A stretch of DNA of 64,000 bases from Moritella marina ATCC 15381 (GTDB lineage: Bacteria; Pseudomonadota; Gammaproteobacteria; Enterobacterales; Moritellaceae): NCBI RefSeq assembly GCF_008931805.1, contig NZ_CP044399.1, forward strand, positions 4,017,370 to 4,081,369, read 5' to 3'. The notes beneath the pieces are model-generated. The model was not told where the DNA came from. It was given only the letters and a program-made list of their open reading frames with translations, and made no database searches. Numbering within the stretch: the stretch's first letter is position 1; each line of letters begins with the position of its first letter. The position numbers and the translations under genes are program-made. Below, one piece after another: positions 9,473 through 19,635 of this stretch.

Positions 9473-10375
9473 TTAAGGCTGTTTTTGTTGGTAATAGGTT
9501 GCGATCTGTTGATCTTTACGTTGCCATAGGCTGGTTACCCATTGCTGAAAACTGTGTTTAAAAGTCGCATCATTTTCATAGTCACCTTGCAATGTAGTGG
9601 CTATTTCAATTGTTTCAACTCGGATCACGATGCGTTTTAGTTTACCTTGTAATAGATCTTTAAACGGTGAGTCTGGATTATCAGGGTAGATGATAGTCAC
9701 ATCTAAAATTTTGTTAAAGGTTGAGCCCATTGAGGCGAGAGATAATGCGATCCCCCCTGATTTTGGCGGTAATAAATATTGATAAGGCGACTTGGTTTGT
9801 TGTTTTTTTTGTTCTGTAAAGCGGCTACCTTCGGCAAAATTGACGATGGTTGTTGGCGCCAGTTTTGCTTTTGAGCAGGCTTTACGTGTACTTTCCATAT
9901 CCTTGCCTTTCAGATGTGGTTTTTTAGCTAATAGTTGTTTGCTATACCGTTTCATGAATGGCATGTCTAAAGCCCAACAAGCAGTACCAACAAATGGAAG
10001 GTATATAATTTCTTGTTTAACAAAAAACTTAGGTAGTGGGATCTTATTAGAAAACACAGAAAATAAGATCACAATGTCAGTCCAACTATGATGATTGGAG
10101 ATCAGTAAATACCAGCTGCTCTTGTTTAAATCGCCAGTAATTTTAATATCCCATTCCACTTTATTAATGAGTGAGATCATGAAGGTATTAATACAAGCCC
10201 ATAGGTTCAGTAGCAAATCAGCAATTTTTCGCATCGTTTCTTGTACGGGAGCAAAGGGTAAAATAAACTTAATTAACCCAGTAATACTGATCAATGTTAA
10301 TGAGGAAATGATGTTGATAATGACTAATGCACTACTAATTATCATTAATAAAAAAGTCGGTAGAAAATTAATCAT
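9473..10375 (-). CDS. YihG-type acyltransferase (PlsC family), copy 1
   Basis: The 300-residue membrane acyltransferase has an N-terminal hydrophobic segment (about 5-45) and the LPLAT motifs H95-x4-D100 (NHHSWTD), FVGTACWALDMPFMKRYSK and NFAEGSRFTE. It should transfer an acyl chain to lysophosphatidate-like acceptors at the inner membrane. Its start overlaps the end of the preceding paralogue by 8 bases, implying translational coupling. E. coli yihG also lies near srkA-dsbA, supporting the YihG grouping. Whether it makes bulk phosphatidate or a special lipid cannot be told from sequence. Confidence 0.88.
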   Translation of the reverse strand: MINFLPTFLLMIISSALVIINIISSLTLISITGLIKFILPFAPVQETMRKIADLLLNLWACINTFMISLINKVEWDIKITGDLNKSSWYLLISNHHSWTDIVILFSVFSNKIPLPKFFVKQEIIYLPFVGTACWALDMPFMKRYSKQLLAKKPHLKGKDMESTRKACSKAKLAPTTIVNFAEGSRFTEQKKQQTKSPYQYLLPPKSGGIALSLASMGSTFNKILDVTIIYPDNPDSPFKDLLQGKLKRIVIRVETIEIATTLQGDYENDATFKHSFQQWVTSLWQRKDQQIATYYQQKQP

Positions 10376-11270
10376 TTAATTGAGCCTGCTTAAGTTCTTC
10401 TAAGTGTTTATCTTTGTTTATCCATAACGCATTTACCCATTGCTGGAAATTAGCTTGGAAGGCTTTGTCACTACTGTAGTCACCAATATGATCAGGGCTG
10501 ATGTCTTGTGTGTTGACTTGAACTTGGATCTGTTGCACTTGGCCGCTAATGAACTGCCAAAAAGTGGGGATGCCCTGCGGGTAGTAAATCGTTACGTCGA
10601 CTAAAGTATCTAATTGACCATCCATCGCATCAAGCGCAAATGCCATACCACCTGCTTTTGGTTTTAATAGGTGTGTAAATGTGGATGCTTGTTGGCTATG
10701 TTTATTTTCAGTAAAGCGCGTGCCTTCGACAAAATTCATCACACTTACCGGTTTATGCTTAAACTTAGCGCAGGCTTTTTTTGTTGTTTCAATATCTTTG
10801 CCACGCATGTGTGGGTTCTTTGCTAAAAACTTTTTGCTATAGCGTTTCATGAAGGGGAAATCGAGTGCCCACCAAGCTAAACCTAAAAACGGTACAAAGA
10901 TAAGTTCTTTCTTTAAGAAGAACTTTAGAAACGGGATCTTACCGTTTAATATGCGTTGTAAAACTAAGATATCAACCCAAGATTGATGGTTTGAAATCAC
11001 CATGTACCATTTATTCAGTGATAGCCCTTCGATACCATTGACTTGGATGTCTGGGTTACCAATGAGTTTTTGCGTTATTCCATTTACCGAGATCCAGTTT
11101 GAAGCACAGCCATCGAGTAAATGGTTAAGTACTTTCTGTGCAAAGGGGAGTGGGATGATACTTTTTAGCAGCGAGAAAATAACAATGGGGATTAACCAAA
11201 ATATGGTGTTCAAAAGATAACTAATAAATGCAATGGCACCTGCCACCTTCTGGATGAATATCGATAACAT
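10368..11270 (-). CDS. YihG-type acyltransferase (PlsC family), copy 2
   Basis: This 300-residue paralogue of the next gene downstream has the same length and motif spacing: H95-x4-D100 (NHQSWVD), FLGLAWWALDFPFMKRYSKK and NFVEGTRFTE. The two proteins are clearly homologous along their whole length but diverged, so the duplication is not recent. This copy is first in the two-gene operon and overlaps its partner by 8 bases. Predicted role is acylation of lysophospholipid at the inner membrane; acyl-chain preference may differ between the copies (inference). Confidence 0.88.
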   Translation of the reverse strand: MLSIFIQKVAGAIAFISYLLNTIFWLIPIVIFSLLKSIIPLPFAQKVLNHLLDGCASNWISVNGITQKLIGNPDIQVNGIEGLSLNKWYMVISNHQSWVDILVLQRILNGKIPFLKFFLKKELIFVPFLGLAWWALDFPFMKRYSKKFLAKNPHMRGKDIETTKKACAKFKHKPVSVMNFVEGTRFTENKHSQQASTFTHLLKPKAGGMAFALDAMDGQLDTLVDVTIYYPQGIPTFWQFISGQVQQIQVQVNTQDISPDHIGDYSSDKAFQANFQQWVNALWINKDKHLEELKQAQLND

Positions 11271-11345
11271 TATATGGCCTTGGTGTGATGAAGAGATGAA
11301 ATGATAAAACTATCATCACCTTATGCCAAACAAAAATTGTAATTA

Positions 11346-12863
11346 TTAAACATTAATTTGCTGTAATAGCCGATCCATTGCACGGTAGGAGAGTGCTTCC
11401 AGCAAATGTGATTTATTGATATCTATACAATTGTTTAAATCTGCGATAGTGCGGGCGACCTTAATTATCTTGTGGAAGGCGCGTGTTGATAGGCCCATTT
11501 TATCTATCGCGAGTTCTAAAAATACCGCATCTTGATGTTGTAGCGAGCAATGTAATTCAATTTCTTTATTGGTGAGTGCGTCATTTAATTTATTACCTCG
11601 TTGACGTTGTATCGCTTGTGCAGCACTGACTCTTTGTTTAATGGCATCGCTGCTTTCACCACGTTGCCCTTGTTCGGTTAAACTACCTTTTGGTAATGCG
11701 GGTACCTCAATGGTGAGATCGAAACGATCTAAAAATGGCCCTGATAATTTACTTAAGTATTTTGCTACTTGGCTACTATTACCGCCGAATTTATTATTGT
11801 CATAATAACCGGAAGGCGAGGGATTGAGAGCGCCAATTAATTGAAATCGAGCGGGAAAGTCAACTTGTTGATTAGCTCTGGAAATACTGATCCTCCCTGC
11901 TTCTAAGGGTTCACGTAATGAATCGAGCGCTTTGCGTTGATATTCCGGGAGCTCGTCCAAAAATAATACGCCGTTATGCGCAAGGGTTATTTCACCGGGT
12001 CGCGGGTTACGACCTCCGCCAACTAAAGCGACAGCTGATGAAGTGTGGTGCGGAGTGCGAAAAGGTCGGCGGCACCAATCTTGAGCGACAAAGTCGTTAC
12101 CACTAATGGATTTAATCGCTGCGCACTCTAATGCTTCTTGCTCAGTCATGTCAGGTTGAATGCTGGTTAAGCGACTCGCCAACATGGTTTTACCTGTGCC
12201 GGGAGGGCCAAATAATAGTAAGTTATGACTGCCTGCCGCACAGATCTCTAAGGCGCGCTTGGCACTTTGTTGGCCGATAATATCTTGCATGTCTTGTTGG
12301 TTATCCTCACTACCTAGCGGTGAGGTTATCCGTTTAGCGGTGGGAAGAGTCTGCTCCGCATTGAGGTGCTGACATACTTCTTGTAAATTTGTGGCAGTAA
12401 AACAATTGGCATTGTCGATAAGCGCTGCTTCATGGCCATTATCGAATGGAATGATACTGCTGCGACCGGCTTTCTTGCAAGCTATGATACTGGGGATCGT
12501 ACCGCGGCAGGCGCGTAGTTTACCGGACAGTGATAATTCACCGACAAACTCTAGCTGCTGATGCTGGCTGGCGATCACTTGTTGTGAAGCAATTAAAATC
12601 GCGATCGCAATGGGTAAGTCATAACGGCTGCCTTCTTTGGGCAGATCGGCAGGTCCCAAATTGACTGTGATACGTTTGGCTGGCATCACAAAGTTAGAAT
12701 TCATTAACGCACTGCGAACCCGATCTTTTGCCTCTTTGACTGATGTTTCAGGCAAACCGACTATCGTAAACCCGGGCAGTCCTTCGCTGATATGCACTTC
12801 AATAGTAATTAGGGGGGCATTGATACCTAAAATTGCACGGCTATAGATCACGGCTAAATTCAT
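11346..12863 (-). CDS. comM: YifB/ComM family Mg-chelatase-like AAA+ ATPase
   Basis: The 505-residue protein has the N-terminal Lon/S5-like domain (about 1-170), Walker A GPPGTGKT at 219-226, the Walker B-like region FLDELPEY, and the C-terminal Mg-chelatase helical domain. The family includes ComM, a hexameric helicase that promotes branch migration during natural transformation in Vibrio and Haemophilus; E. coli calls it YifB. As in E. coli it lies divergently upstream of the ilv operon. With dprA and rmuC also in this window, a DNA-uptake role is plausible but not shown. Confidence 0.93.
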   Translation of the reverse strand: MNLAVIYSRAILGINAPLITIEVHISEGLPGFTIVGLPETSVKEAKDRVRSALMNSNFVMPAKRITVNLGPADLPKEGSRYDLPIAIAILIASQQVIASQHQQLEFVGELSLSGKLRACRGTIPSIIACKKAGRSSIIPFDNGHEAALIDNANCFTATNLQEVCQHLNAEQTLPTAKRITSPLGSEDNQQDMQDIIGQQSAKRALEICAAGSHNLLLFGPPGTGKTMLASRLTSIQPDMTEQEALECAAIKSISGNDFVAQDWCRRPFRTPHHTSSAVALVGGGRNPRPGEITLAHNGVLFLDELPEYQRKALDSLREPLEAGRISISRANQQVDFPARFQLIGALNPSPSGYYDNNKFGGNSSQVAKYLSKLSGPFLDRFDLTIEVPALPKGSLTEQGQRGESSDAIKQRVSAAQAIQRQRGNKLNDALTNKEIELHCSLQHQDAVFLELAIDKMGLSTRAFHKIIKVARTIADLNNCIDINKSHLLEALSYRAMDRLLQQINV

Positions 12864-13098
12864 TCATTTTCCTTGGTCACTTTATTGGTGTATTTTTACC
12901 CTAGTGCAATTAACGATAAGTATGGCTGAATTAGGTGGATTATTTTAAAACCTTAAGCAAGGGCAATTTGCCACAGTCTATTTTGTGATGCTTGTCATGT
13001 GTGAATCTTTTAACTGGAATCGGTTTGTTTTTTAATATATTAGATTGTTACCGTGCTTTTATTTGGTTGTTTTAGTTATTTTACTCGTCGTTAAAGGC

Positions 13099-13128
13099 TT
13101 GCTTAAATAAATTCACCATGCTAATAAT
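13099..13128 (+). promoter_or_regulatory. Candidate ilv operon promoter
   Basis: TTGCTT at 13099-13104 and AATAAT at 13123-13128 are separated by 18 bp, about 40 bp before the leader peptide start. Both are partial matches to the sigma-70 consensus and the position suits the ilvL-ilvGMED transcript. This is an inference from sequence only. Confidence 0.45.
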
Positions 13129-13166
13129 GAATTATAAAAATTTTATAGAGTTGTTGGATTAGTCAT

Positions 13167-13262
13167 ATGTTTGGGTTTACTTCGCGTCTAATTATTGTAG
13201 TCAGCATTCTGGTGGTAATTATTAAATTACCAAGCCGGGGACTTACTGCTAAGCGAAAATAA
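13167..13262 (+). CDS. ilvL: ilvGMED leader peptide
   Basis: A 31-codon reading frame beginning ATG TTT GGG encodes a peptide with the run LIIVVSILVVII (residues 8-19). Ten of these 12 codons are isoleucine, leucine or valine... the remainder being one serine and further branched-chain codons, so ribosome stalling should respond to charged branched-chain tRNAs. The frame ends at TAA just before a rho-independent terminator and about 100 bp before ilvG. This is the arrangement of the enteric ilvL attenuator. The ribosome binding site is weak (GGAT). It is too short for ordinary gene calling but the position and codon content are persuasive. Confidence 0.9.
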   Translation: MFGFTSRLIIVVSILVVIIKLPSRGLTAKRK

Positions 13263-13312
13263 GCTTAATCCAGCAATAAGAAAACCTCGGTAAATAACCG
13301 GGGTTTTTTTTT
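13235..13312 (+). terminator. ilv attenuator (terminator and antiterminator)
   Basis: The terminator is AACCTCGG (13283-13290) paired with CCGGGGTT (13298-13305), including one G-T pair, followed by a run of nine Ts (13304-13312). The upstream segment CCGGGG at 13235-13240, inside the leader reading frame, can pair with CCTCGG at 13285-13290 (one wobble) and would prevent the terminator forming. The two pairings are mutually exclusive, as attenuation requires. Ribosomes stalled in the Ile/Leu/Val run would favour the antiterminator. Confidence 0.88.
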
Positions 13313-13362
13313 GTTTGACGTTTAATTGTTTACAAGAATGATGTTTAAAGGGATGTAGATTA

Positions 13363-15021
13363 ATGAAAGCAACAGAGTTTATTGTAAATGCTTTGCGGAA
13401 ACAGGGTGTAAACCAAGTATTTGGTTATCCCGGTGGTGCGATCATGCCGTTGTATGATGCGTTATATGATGGTGGTGTGGCGCATTTATTAGCGCGACAT
13501 GAGCAGGGCGCGATCATGGCTGCGCTGGGTTATGCCCGTGCTGGTGCAAGAGTTGGCGTGTGTATTGCGACTTCGGGTCCAGGTGCGACTAACTTGGTGA
13601 CAGGGTTAGCGGAAGCAATGGCGGATTCAATTCCTGTTGTGGCATTTACTGGCCAAGTACCGAGCGCCTTGATTGGTGTGGATACGTTCCAAGAAGTGGA
13701 TATTCTTGGCATGACGTTATCGTGCACTAAACATAGCTTTTTGGTGGAAGACCAAAATGATTTAGACCGTATTATTGCCGAAGCATTTACTATTGCGACA
13801 ACTGGCCGTCCTGGACCAGTATTAATTGATATCCCTAAAGATATTCAACTGGCTGAAATGGCGAGTGAAACAGTATCAGAATTAGCTGAACTGCCACCGC
13901 TAGATGGTTTGGTTGATGAGCAAGTTGTTGCAGCGCGAGCGCTGATGCACGCAGCAAAAAAACCGGTATTGTATGTTGGTGGTGGTGTTGGTATGGCCAA
14001 TGCGGTTCCTGAACTGCGTGAACTCGCTGCAGCGCTAGATATTCCCATGGTTAGCACATTAAAAGGTATAGGTAGTGCTGATCCTGAACATCCTTATTAT
14101 TTGGGTATGTTGGGTATGCATGGCTTGAAAGCGGCTAACTTAGCGGTACAAGAAAGTGATCTATTGATTGCAGTCGGTGCGCGATTTGATGATCGCGTAA
14201 CGGGTAAACTTGATGAGTTTGCTCCGCATGCGAAAGTTATCCATTTGGATATCGATGCTTGTGAGCATAATAAATTACGTGTTGCTAACGTTGCTATCAC
14301 CACGGATCTCAAACTCATTCTACCGGCGTTAAAAATGACGTTGGATATTGCCCCTTGGCGTTTACATACGCTAGAAATGAAAGTTGAAACCGCTTTTCGT
14401 TATGACCACCCCGGCATTGCCATTTATGCGCCGTTATTATTGAAACAACTATCTGCTTGTTTACCTGAAGATCATCTTGTTGCTTGTGATGTCGGCCAAC
14501 ACCAAATGTGGACTGCGCAACACATGACGTTTACCCAACCGGAGAATTTATTATCCAGTGCTGGTTTCGGTACGATGGGCTTTGGTTTACCGGCGGCGGT
14601 TGGTGCTGCATTAGCACGTCCCGATGCGATGCCTGTTGTGGTGACCGGTGACGGTTCAATCATGATGAACATTCAAGAGTTAGCGACAATCAACCGTGCT
14701 AAATTACCGGTTAAAATTGTATTAATCGATAATCAACGTCTGGGTATGGTACGTCAATGGCAAACGCTATTTTTTGATGGCCGTTTATCACAGACAATTC
14801 TTGATGATAACCCGGATTTTGTGGCATTAGCGGCTGCATGTGGTATTCCTGGTGAAACAGTTGTGGTGAAAGAACAAGTACAACCGGCCATGGATCGCAT
14901 GTTGGCGAGTGAAGGTGCATATTTCTTGCACGTACAAATTTCCGAGCAAGAGAATGTGTGGCCATTAGTACCACCAGGGGTGAATAACGGCGCGATGTTG
15001 GAGCAATATGATGAGTGTTAA
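13363..15021 (+). CDS. ilvG: Acetolactate synthase II large subunit
   Basis: The 552-residue ThDP enzyme condenses two pyruvates to acetolactate, or pyruvate with 2-ketobutyrate to acetohydroxybutyrate. E47 in RHEQGA is the cofactor-activating glutamate, and the ThDP/Mg motif [23 protein letters not shown]... continues to a DNQ segment. The reading frame is intact, unlike the frameshifted ilvG of E. coli K-12. It lies directly after the attenuator with an AAGGGA ribosome binding site and overlaps ilvM. The pairing with IlvM and the leader identify isozyme II. Confidence 0.95.
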   Translation: MKATEFIVNALRKQGVNQVFGYPGGAIMPLYDALYDGGVAHLLARHEQGAIMAALGYARAGARVGVCIATSGPGATNLVTGLAEAMADSIPVVAFTGQVPSALIGVDTFQEVDILGMTLSCTKHSFLVEDQNDLDRIIAEAFTIATTGRPGPVLIDIPKDIQLAEMASETVSELAELPPLDGLVDEQVVAARALMHAAKKPVLYVGGGVGMANAVPELRELAAALDIPMVSTLKGIGSADPEHPYYLGMLGMHGLKAANLAVQESDLLIAVGARFDDRVTGKLDEFAPHAKVIHLDIDACEHNKLRVANVAITTDLKLILPALKMTLDIAPWRLHTLEMKVETAFRYDHPGIAIYAPLLLKQLSACLPEDHLVACDVGQHQMWTAQHMTFTQPENLLSSAGFGTMGFGLPAAVGAALARPDAMPVVVTGDGSIMMNIQELATINRAKLPVKIVLIDNQRLGMVRQWQTLFFDGRLSQTILDDNPDFVALAAACGIPGETVVVKEQVQPAMDRMLASEGAYFLHVQISEQENVWPLVPPGVNNGAMLEQYDEC

Positions 15022-15262
15022 AAAAGTACATGAAGTGGTGATCGAAGCCTCGAATACGCTGGAAATTTTAGAGCGGGTATTACGCGTAATTCGCCATCGT
15101 GGTTTTCGTGTTAGTACGATGAATTCGGTACAAATGAATGATTGCAATAGCATAAAGATTACGGTTACAGTATCTGGTGAGCGCGGCATTGATCTACTCT
15201 ATAAACAGTTAGATAAATTGTTTGATGTGAACAAATTAAGTTATCAGCAAATTACAGCATAA
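15011..15262 (+). CDS. ilvM: Acetolactate synthase II small (regulatory) subunit
   Basis: The 83-residue protein is a single ACT domain ([24 protein letters not shown]) matching IlvM, the stabilising small subunit of acetolactate synthase II. It overlaps the end of ilvG by 11 bases. Adjacent ATGs occur at 15008 and 15011; the ribosome binding site GGAG at 15000-15003 gives 7-base spacing to the second, so 15011 is chosen. IlvM-type subunits generally give a valine-insensitive enzyme; that property is assumed here from the family. Confidence 0.92.
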   Translation: MSVKKVHEVVIEASNTLEILERVLRVIRHRGFRVSTMNSVQMNDCNSIKITVTVSGERGIDLLYKQLDKLFDVNKLSYQQITA

Positions 15263-15276
15263 AGGAAGAAAGAGTT

Positions 15277-16206
15277 ATGGATAATACTGAACAACAAGTT
15301 TGGTTTAATGGCAAAATGGTACCCGAATCACAAGCAAAAGTGAGCATATTTACCCATGCTCTGCATTATGGTTCATCGGTATTTGAAGGTATTCGTGCGT
15401 ACGATACTCCAAAGGGACCGGCTATTTTCCGCCTACAAGAACACATTCAACGCTTGTTTGATTCAGCAAAAATCTATGGTTGGACTATTCCTTATACTAA
15501 GCAAGAAATAGAACAAGCGTGTAAAGATGCAGTGTTAGCTAATGGCCTAACGAATGCTTACTTACGTCCGTTGGCTTATATTGGTAATGTTGGTTTGGGT
15601 TTAACACCAAAATCAACGGTGTGCGATGCACTTGTTGCGGCAATGAACTGGGGCGCTTATCTGGGTGATGAAAGTTTAGAAGAGGGCGTTGATGTTTGCG
15701 TTACTTCTTGGAATCGTTTGGCACCAAATACTATCCCGACTGGCGCGAAAGCCGGTGGTAACTATTTATCATCGCAACTGATCTCATCTGAAGCGAAACG
15801 TCACGGCTATGCAGAAGGTATTGCCCTTGATGTAAACGGCACTATTTCTGAAGGCGCTGGCGAGAACTTATTCTTCGTTAAAAATGGCGTTATTCATACA
15901 CCACCAACAACAGCGTGTATCTTACCGGGCTTAACGCGTAATACCTTAATGGTGCTAGCGCGTGACTTTGGTTATGAAGTACGTGAAGAGCCGATTGCCC
16001 GTGAAGCGATGTACTTAGCAGATGAAATGTTCATGTGTGGTACTGCTGCTGAAGTTGTGCCGGTACGCTCTGTTGATCGCATTGATATTGGCGACGGTAA
16101 ACGAGGTCCAATTACAGAAAGATTACAAACAGCTTATTTCGCTTTGATTAAAGGTCAGAGTGAAGACAAATGGGGTTGGTTGGATTACGTTGCTGACCCG
16201 AGCTAA
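15277..16206 (+). CDS. ilvE: Branched-chain amino acid aminotransferase
   Basis: The 309-residue fold-type IV PLP enzyme catalyses the last step to valine, isoleucine and leucine. It begins with the IlvE pattern VWFNGKMVPESQAKVSIFTHALHYGSSVFEGIRAY; the PLP lysine lies in the AKAGGNYLSSQLIS region, and the cofactor phosphate site is near LDVNGTISEGAGENLF. It follows ilvM by 14 bp with an AAGGAAG ribosome binding site. Length and position match the enteric ilvGMEDA operon. Confidence 0.95.
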   Translation: MDNTEQQVWFNGKMVPESQAKVSIFTHALHYGSSVFEGIRAYDTPKGPAIFRLQEHIQRLFDSAKIYGWTIPYTKQEIEQACKDAVLANGLTNAYLRPLAYIGNVGLGLTPKSTVCDALVAAMNWGAYLGDESLEEGVDVCVTSWNRLAPNTIPTGAKAGGNYLSSQLISSEAKRHGYAEGIALDVNGTISEGAGENLFFVKNGVIHTPPTTACILPGLTRNTLMVLARDFGYEVREEPIAREAMYLADEMFMCGTAAEVVPVRSVDRIDIGDGKRGPITERLQTAYFALIKGQSEDKWGWLDYVADPS

Positions 16207-16306
16207 CGACAGGTTTTGACTAGATTATTGCTTATATTTAACTATTAAAGCGAGGCTCAGATAGGCTTCGTAGTTACTATTTTATTTTTGTTTCATGGAG
16301 AGAACA

Positions 16307-18154
16307 ATGCCTAAATTACGTTCTGCAACATCTACCCAAGGCCGTAACATGGCTGGTGCTCGTGCTTTATGGCGTGCAACAGGTACTCGAGAAGAAGATT
16401 TCGGTAAACCAATTATCGCGATTGCTAATTCATTTACCCAGTTTGTACCGGGTCACGTACATTTAAAAGACATGGGCCAATTAGTTGCCGATGAAATTTT
16501 GAAAGCGGGCGGTATCGCTAAAGAATTTAATACCATTGCTATCGATGACGGTATCGCGATGGGTCACGACGGTATGCTGTATAGCTTACCTTCGCGTGAT
16601 TTGATTGCGGATTCTGTTGAATACATGGTTAATGCCCATTGCGCTGATGCATTAGTGTGTATTTCTAACTGTGACAAGATCACCCCTGGTATGTTGATGG
16701 CGGCACTGCGTCTTAATATTCCGGTTATCTTTATTTCAGGTGGTCCAATGGAAGCGGGTAAAACCAAACTTTCAGACCAATTGATTAAACTTGATCTTGT
16801 TGATGCAATGGTGATGGGCGCAGATAAAAATGTGTCAGACGAAGATGTTGAAAAAGTAGAACGTAGCGCGTGCCCTACTTGTGGTTCATGTTCTGGTATG
16901 TTCACTGCCAATTCAATGAACTGTTTAACTGAAGCATTAGGGTTATCACAACCGGGTAACGGTTCATTAGTGGCGACGCACGCAGATCGTGAAGAACTGT
17001 TCTTAAATGCTGGTCGTCGTATTGTTGATCTGTGTAAGCGTTATTATCAAGATGATGATGAATCAGTATTACCGCGTAATATTGCTAATCGTGATGCGTT
17101 TGAAAATGCGATGACGCTTGATATTGCCATGGGTGGTTCAACCAATACGGTATTGCATTTAATTGCCGCTGCGATTGAAGGCGAAGTTGATTACAGCTTA
17201 GAAGATATGGATGCATTATCCCGTAGAGTACCGCAATTATGTAAAGTAGCACCGTCAACGCCGCTTTATCATATGGAAGATGTACATCGCGCCGGTGGTG
17301 TGATGGCTATCTTGGGTGAATTAAACCGTGCTGGTTTATTGCATACAGACAACATGACCGTGATGGGCATGACGATGGCAGAGCAACTCACTAAGTTTGA
17401 TATCGTCACGACTGAATCTGCAGCGGTGAAGAAAATGTATTCTGCAGGCCCTGCGGGTATCCGAACGACGAAAGCGTTTAGCCAAGATTGTCGCTGGGAT
17501 TCATTGGATGATGATCGTGCGAACGGTTGTATTCGTTCAATCGAAAATGCCTATAGCCAAGAAGGTGGTCTGGCGATATTGACGGGTAATATTGCTGTTG
17601 ATGGCGCTGTGGTTAAAACCGCCGGTGTCGCTGATGATAACTTACTGTTTCGTGGTACAGCACGTGTATTTGAAAGCCAAGATTCAGCGGTAAGTGCAAT
17701 TTTAGCGAGTGAAATTAAAGCCGGTGACGTGGTTGTTATTCGTTATGAAGGCCCTAAAGGTGGTCCGGGTATGCAAGAAATGCTTTATCCAACCAGCTAT
17801 CTGAAATCAATGGGACTCGGTAAAGCCTGTGCATTGATCACTGATGGTCGTTTTTCCGGTGGTACTTCTGGTCTTTCTATTGGTCATGCTTCACCAGAAG
17901 CGGCAAGTGGTGGCTTGATCGGTCTGGTTGAAGATGGCGATATTATTGATATCAACATTCCTGAGCGTTCAATGAACTTGGTTGTTGCGGATGACATTTT
18001 AGCAGCACGTCGTGTTGAAATGGAAAGTCGTGGTGAACAAGCTTGGAAACCAGTGGAAATTCGTGAACGTAAAGTAACTCAAGCATTGCGTATTTATGGT
18101 CACTTTGCGACTAGTGCTGATAAAGGTGCTGTACGCGATAGGAACCTGATTTAA
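16307..18154 (+). CDS. ilvD: Dihydroxy-acid dehydratase
   Basis: The 615-residue IlvD/Edd family enzyme dehydrates dihydroxyisovalerate and dihydroxymethylvalerate. Iron-sulfur and metal ligands are visible in [12 protein letters not shown] and [11 protein letters not shown]. An upstream in-frame ATG at 16295 overlaps the ribosome binding site GGAG (16297-16300), which is correctly spaced for the ATG at 16307; that start gives the family N-terminus [19 protein letters not shown]. It is the last gene of the first ilv block; a strong terminator follows, so ilvA is transcribed separately. Confidence 0.95.
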   Translation: MPKLRSATSTQGRNMAGARALWRATGTREEDFGKPIIAIANSFTQFVPGHVHLKDMGQLVADEILKAGGIAKEFNTIAIDDGIAMGHDGMLYSLPSRDLIADSVEYMVNAHCADALVCISNCDKITPGMLMAALRLNIPVIFISGGPMEAGKTKLSDQLIKLDLVDAMVMGADKNVSDEDVEKVERSACPTCGSCSGMFTANSMNCLTEALGLSQPGNGSLVATHADREELFLNAGRRIVDLCKRYYQDDDESVLPRNIANRDAFENAMTLDIAMGGSTNTVLHLIAAAIEGEVDYSLEDMDALSRRVPQLCKVAPSTPLYHMEDVHRAGGVMAILGELNRAGLLHTDNMTVMGMTMAEQLTKFDIVTTESAAVKKMYSAGPAGIRTTKAFSQDCRWDSLDDDRANGCIRSIENAYSQEGGLAILTGNIAVDGAVVKTAGVADDNLLFRGTARVFESQDSAVSAILASEIKAGDVVVIRYEGPKGGPGMQEMLYPTSYLKSMGLGKACALITDGRFSGGTSGLSIGHASPEAASGGLIGLVEDGDIIDINIPERSMNLVVADDILAARRVEMESRGEQAWKPVEIRERKVTQALRIYGHFATSADKGAVRDRNLI

Positions 18155-18220
18155 TCTTTATATAAGCCTTATATAAACTACCTCGTTAGTATTATCTAGC
18201 TATTCGCTATGATCTATATC

Positions 18221-18268
18221 AAGGGTTCTACAGTCATCGACTATGATTACTGTAGAACCCTTTTTTTT
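18221..18268 (+). terminator. Strong terminator after ilvD
   Basis: AAGGGTTCTACAGT (18221-18234) pairs perfectly with ACTGTAGAACCCTT (18249-18262) and is followed by a T-run to 18268. It closes the ilvGMED transcript and separates it from ald. The remainder of the 304 bp gap up to 18458 is expected to carry the ald promoter; no clear hexamers were identified. Confidence 0.93.
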
Positions 18269-18458
18269 GGGCGAGATCTCGCTCACATAAAAAATTATCT
18301 TCTGTTCAACATCAATTTAACAAATCTTATATAAAATTTCCTTGAAATTAGAATGATCTTTAGTGATTAATTCTGCAGTTCTGCGTCTATACTGCACCTA
18401 TATATCGAGAAGCTTTTCTCAACCAGTTTAATAAACCATATATCGGAGTAAACAGCAT

Positions 18459-19574
18459 ATGATTATCGGCGTACCTAAAGAAATTAAAAACCATGAGTAT
18501 CGCGTAGGTATGACTCCTGCAAGTGCACGTGAGCTTATTGCACATGGCCATACAGTTAATGTTGAAACATTTGCTGGTGCTGGTATTGGTTTTAGCGATA
18601 GCGATTATGAAGCTGTTGGCGCAAAGATTCTAGCAACTGCTGCTGAAGTATTCGCAATTGCAGACATGATTGTTAAAGTTAAAGAACCACAAGCTGTTGA
18701 ACGTGCAATGTTACGTGAAGACCAAGTGCTATTCACTTACCTTCACCTTGCACCAGATCTGCCACAAACTGAAGACCTAATCAAGAGTAAAGCAGTTTGT
18801 ATCGCTTATGAAACAGTAACAGATGTAAACGGTGGTCTACCACTGCTTGCTCCTATGTCTGCTGTTGCTGGTCGTATGTCAATTCAAGCTGGTGCACAAG
18901 CATTAGAAAAATCACAAGGTGGTTGTGGTCTTCTTATGGGTGGCGTACCGGGTGTTGCTCCTGCAAACGTTGTTGTTATCGGCGGCGGTGTTGTTGGTAT
19001 GAACGCAGCGAAAATGGCTGTTGGTATGGGCGCTAGCGTAACTATGTTAGACCGTAACCTGACTGTTCTAGCTAACCTAGACAACCAGTTCGATGGCCGT
19101 CTAAAAGTAGTTTACTCTACGCATGATGCAATCGAAAAATATGTATTAGAAGCGGACCTAGTTATTGGTGCTGTACTAGTACCGGGTGCTGCTGCGCCTA
19201 AACTAGTGACAAAAGAGCTTATCTCACGCATGAAGCCTGGCGCTGCTGTTGTTGACGTTGCGATTGACCAAGGTGGTTGTTTCGAAACTTCACATGCTAC
19301 TACACACCAAGACCCAACTTACATCATTGATGACGTTGTTCACTACTGTGTAGCTAACATGCCTGGTGCTGTTGCGAAAACATCGACGTTTGCATTAAAC
19401 AATGCAACGCTACCGTACATCATCAAGCTTGCTAACTTAGGTTGGAAAGAAGCACTAATCCAAGATGAGCACCTACTAAACGGTCTAAACGTTATCGCTG
19501 GTCATGTTACCGTTCAAGATGTTGCTGAAGCACATAACTTACCGTTCGTTGCACCAAAGAGCATGATTTTATAA
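18459..19574 (+). CDS. ald: Alanine dehydrogenase
   Basis: The 371-residue NAD-dependent enzyme interconverts alanine and pyruvate plus ammonia. It shows the AlaDH/PNT N-terminus [20 protein letters not shown], the substrate residues in VKVKEPQ and TYLHLAPD, and the Rossmann motif [20 protein letters not shown] ribosome binding site precedes the ATG. Its codon choice (many CTA and GTT, few TTG) differs from the ilv genes and suggests high expression. It sits, with its own terminators, between ilvD and ilvA. It links nitrogen and pyruvate metabolism; regulation by Lrp-type factors is possible but no site was identified. Confidence 0.96.
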   Translation: MIIGVPKEIKNHEYRVGMTPASARELIAHGHTVNVETFAGAGIGFSDSDYEAVGAKILATAAEVFAIADMIVKVKEPQAVERAMLREDQVLFTYLHLAPDLPQTEDLIKSKAVCIAYETVTDVNGGLPLLAPMSAVAGRMSIQAGAQALEKSQGGCGLLMGGVPGVAPANVVVIGGGVVGMNAAKMAVGMGASVTMLDRNLTVLANLDNQFDGRLKVVYSTHDAIEKYVLEADLVIGAVLVPGAAAPKLVTKELISRMKPGAAVVDVAIDQGGCFETSHATTHQDPTYIIDDVVHYCVANMPGAVAKTSTFALNNATLPYIIKLANLGWKEALIQDEHLLNGLNVIAGHVTVQDVAEAHNLPFVAPKSMIL

Positions 19575-19603
19575 TCTAGCTTATTGCAATAACGTGTTAA
19601 ATT

Positions 19604-19634
19604 AGCGCCATTATTTATTAATGGTGCTTTTTTA
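19604..19634 (+). terminator. Terminator after ald
   Basis: AGCGCCAT (19604-19611) pairs with ATGGTGCT (19621-19628), one G-T pair, followed by six Ts. Its right arm includes the ATG at 19621, which would otherwise be an upstream start of the glucosaminidase gene. Confidence 0.8.
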
Positions 19635-19635
19635 T

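Noticed and set aside
16295..16306. Upstream ATG for ilvD
   Set aside because: It overlaps the ribosome binding site serving the ATG at 16307, which gives the family N-terminus.
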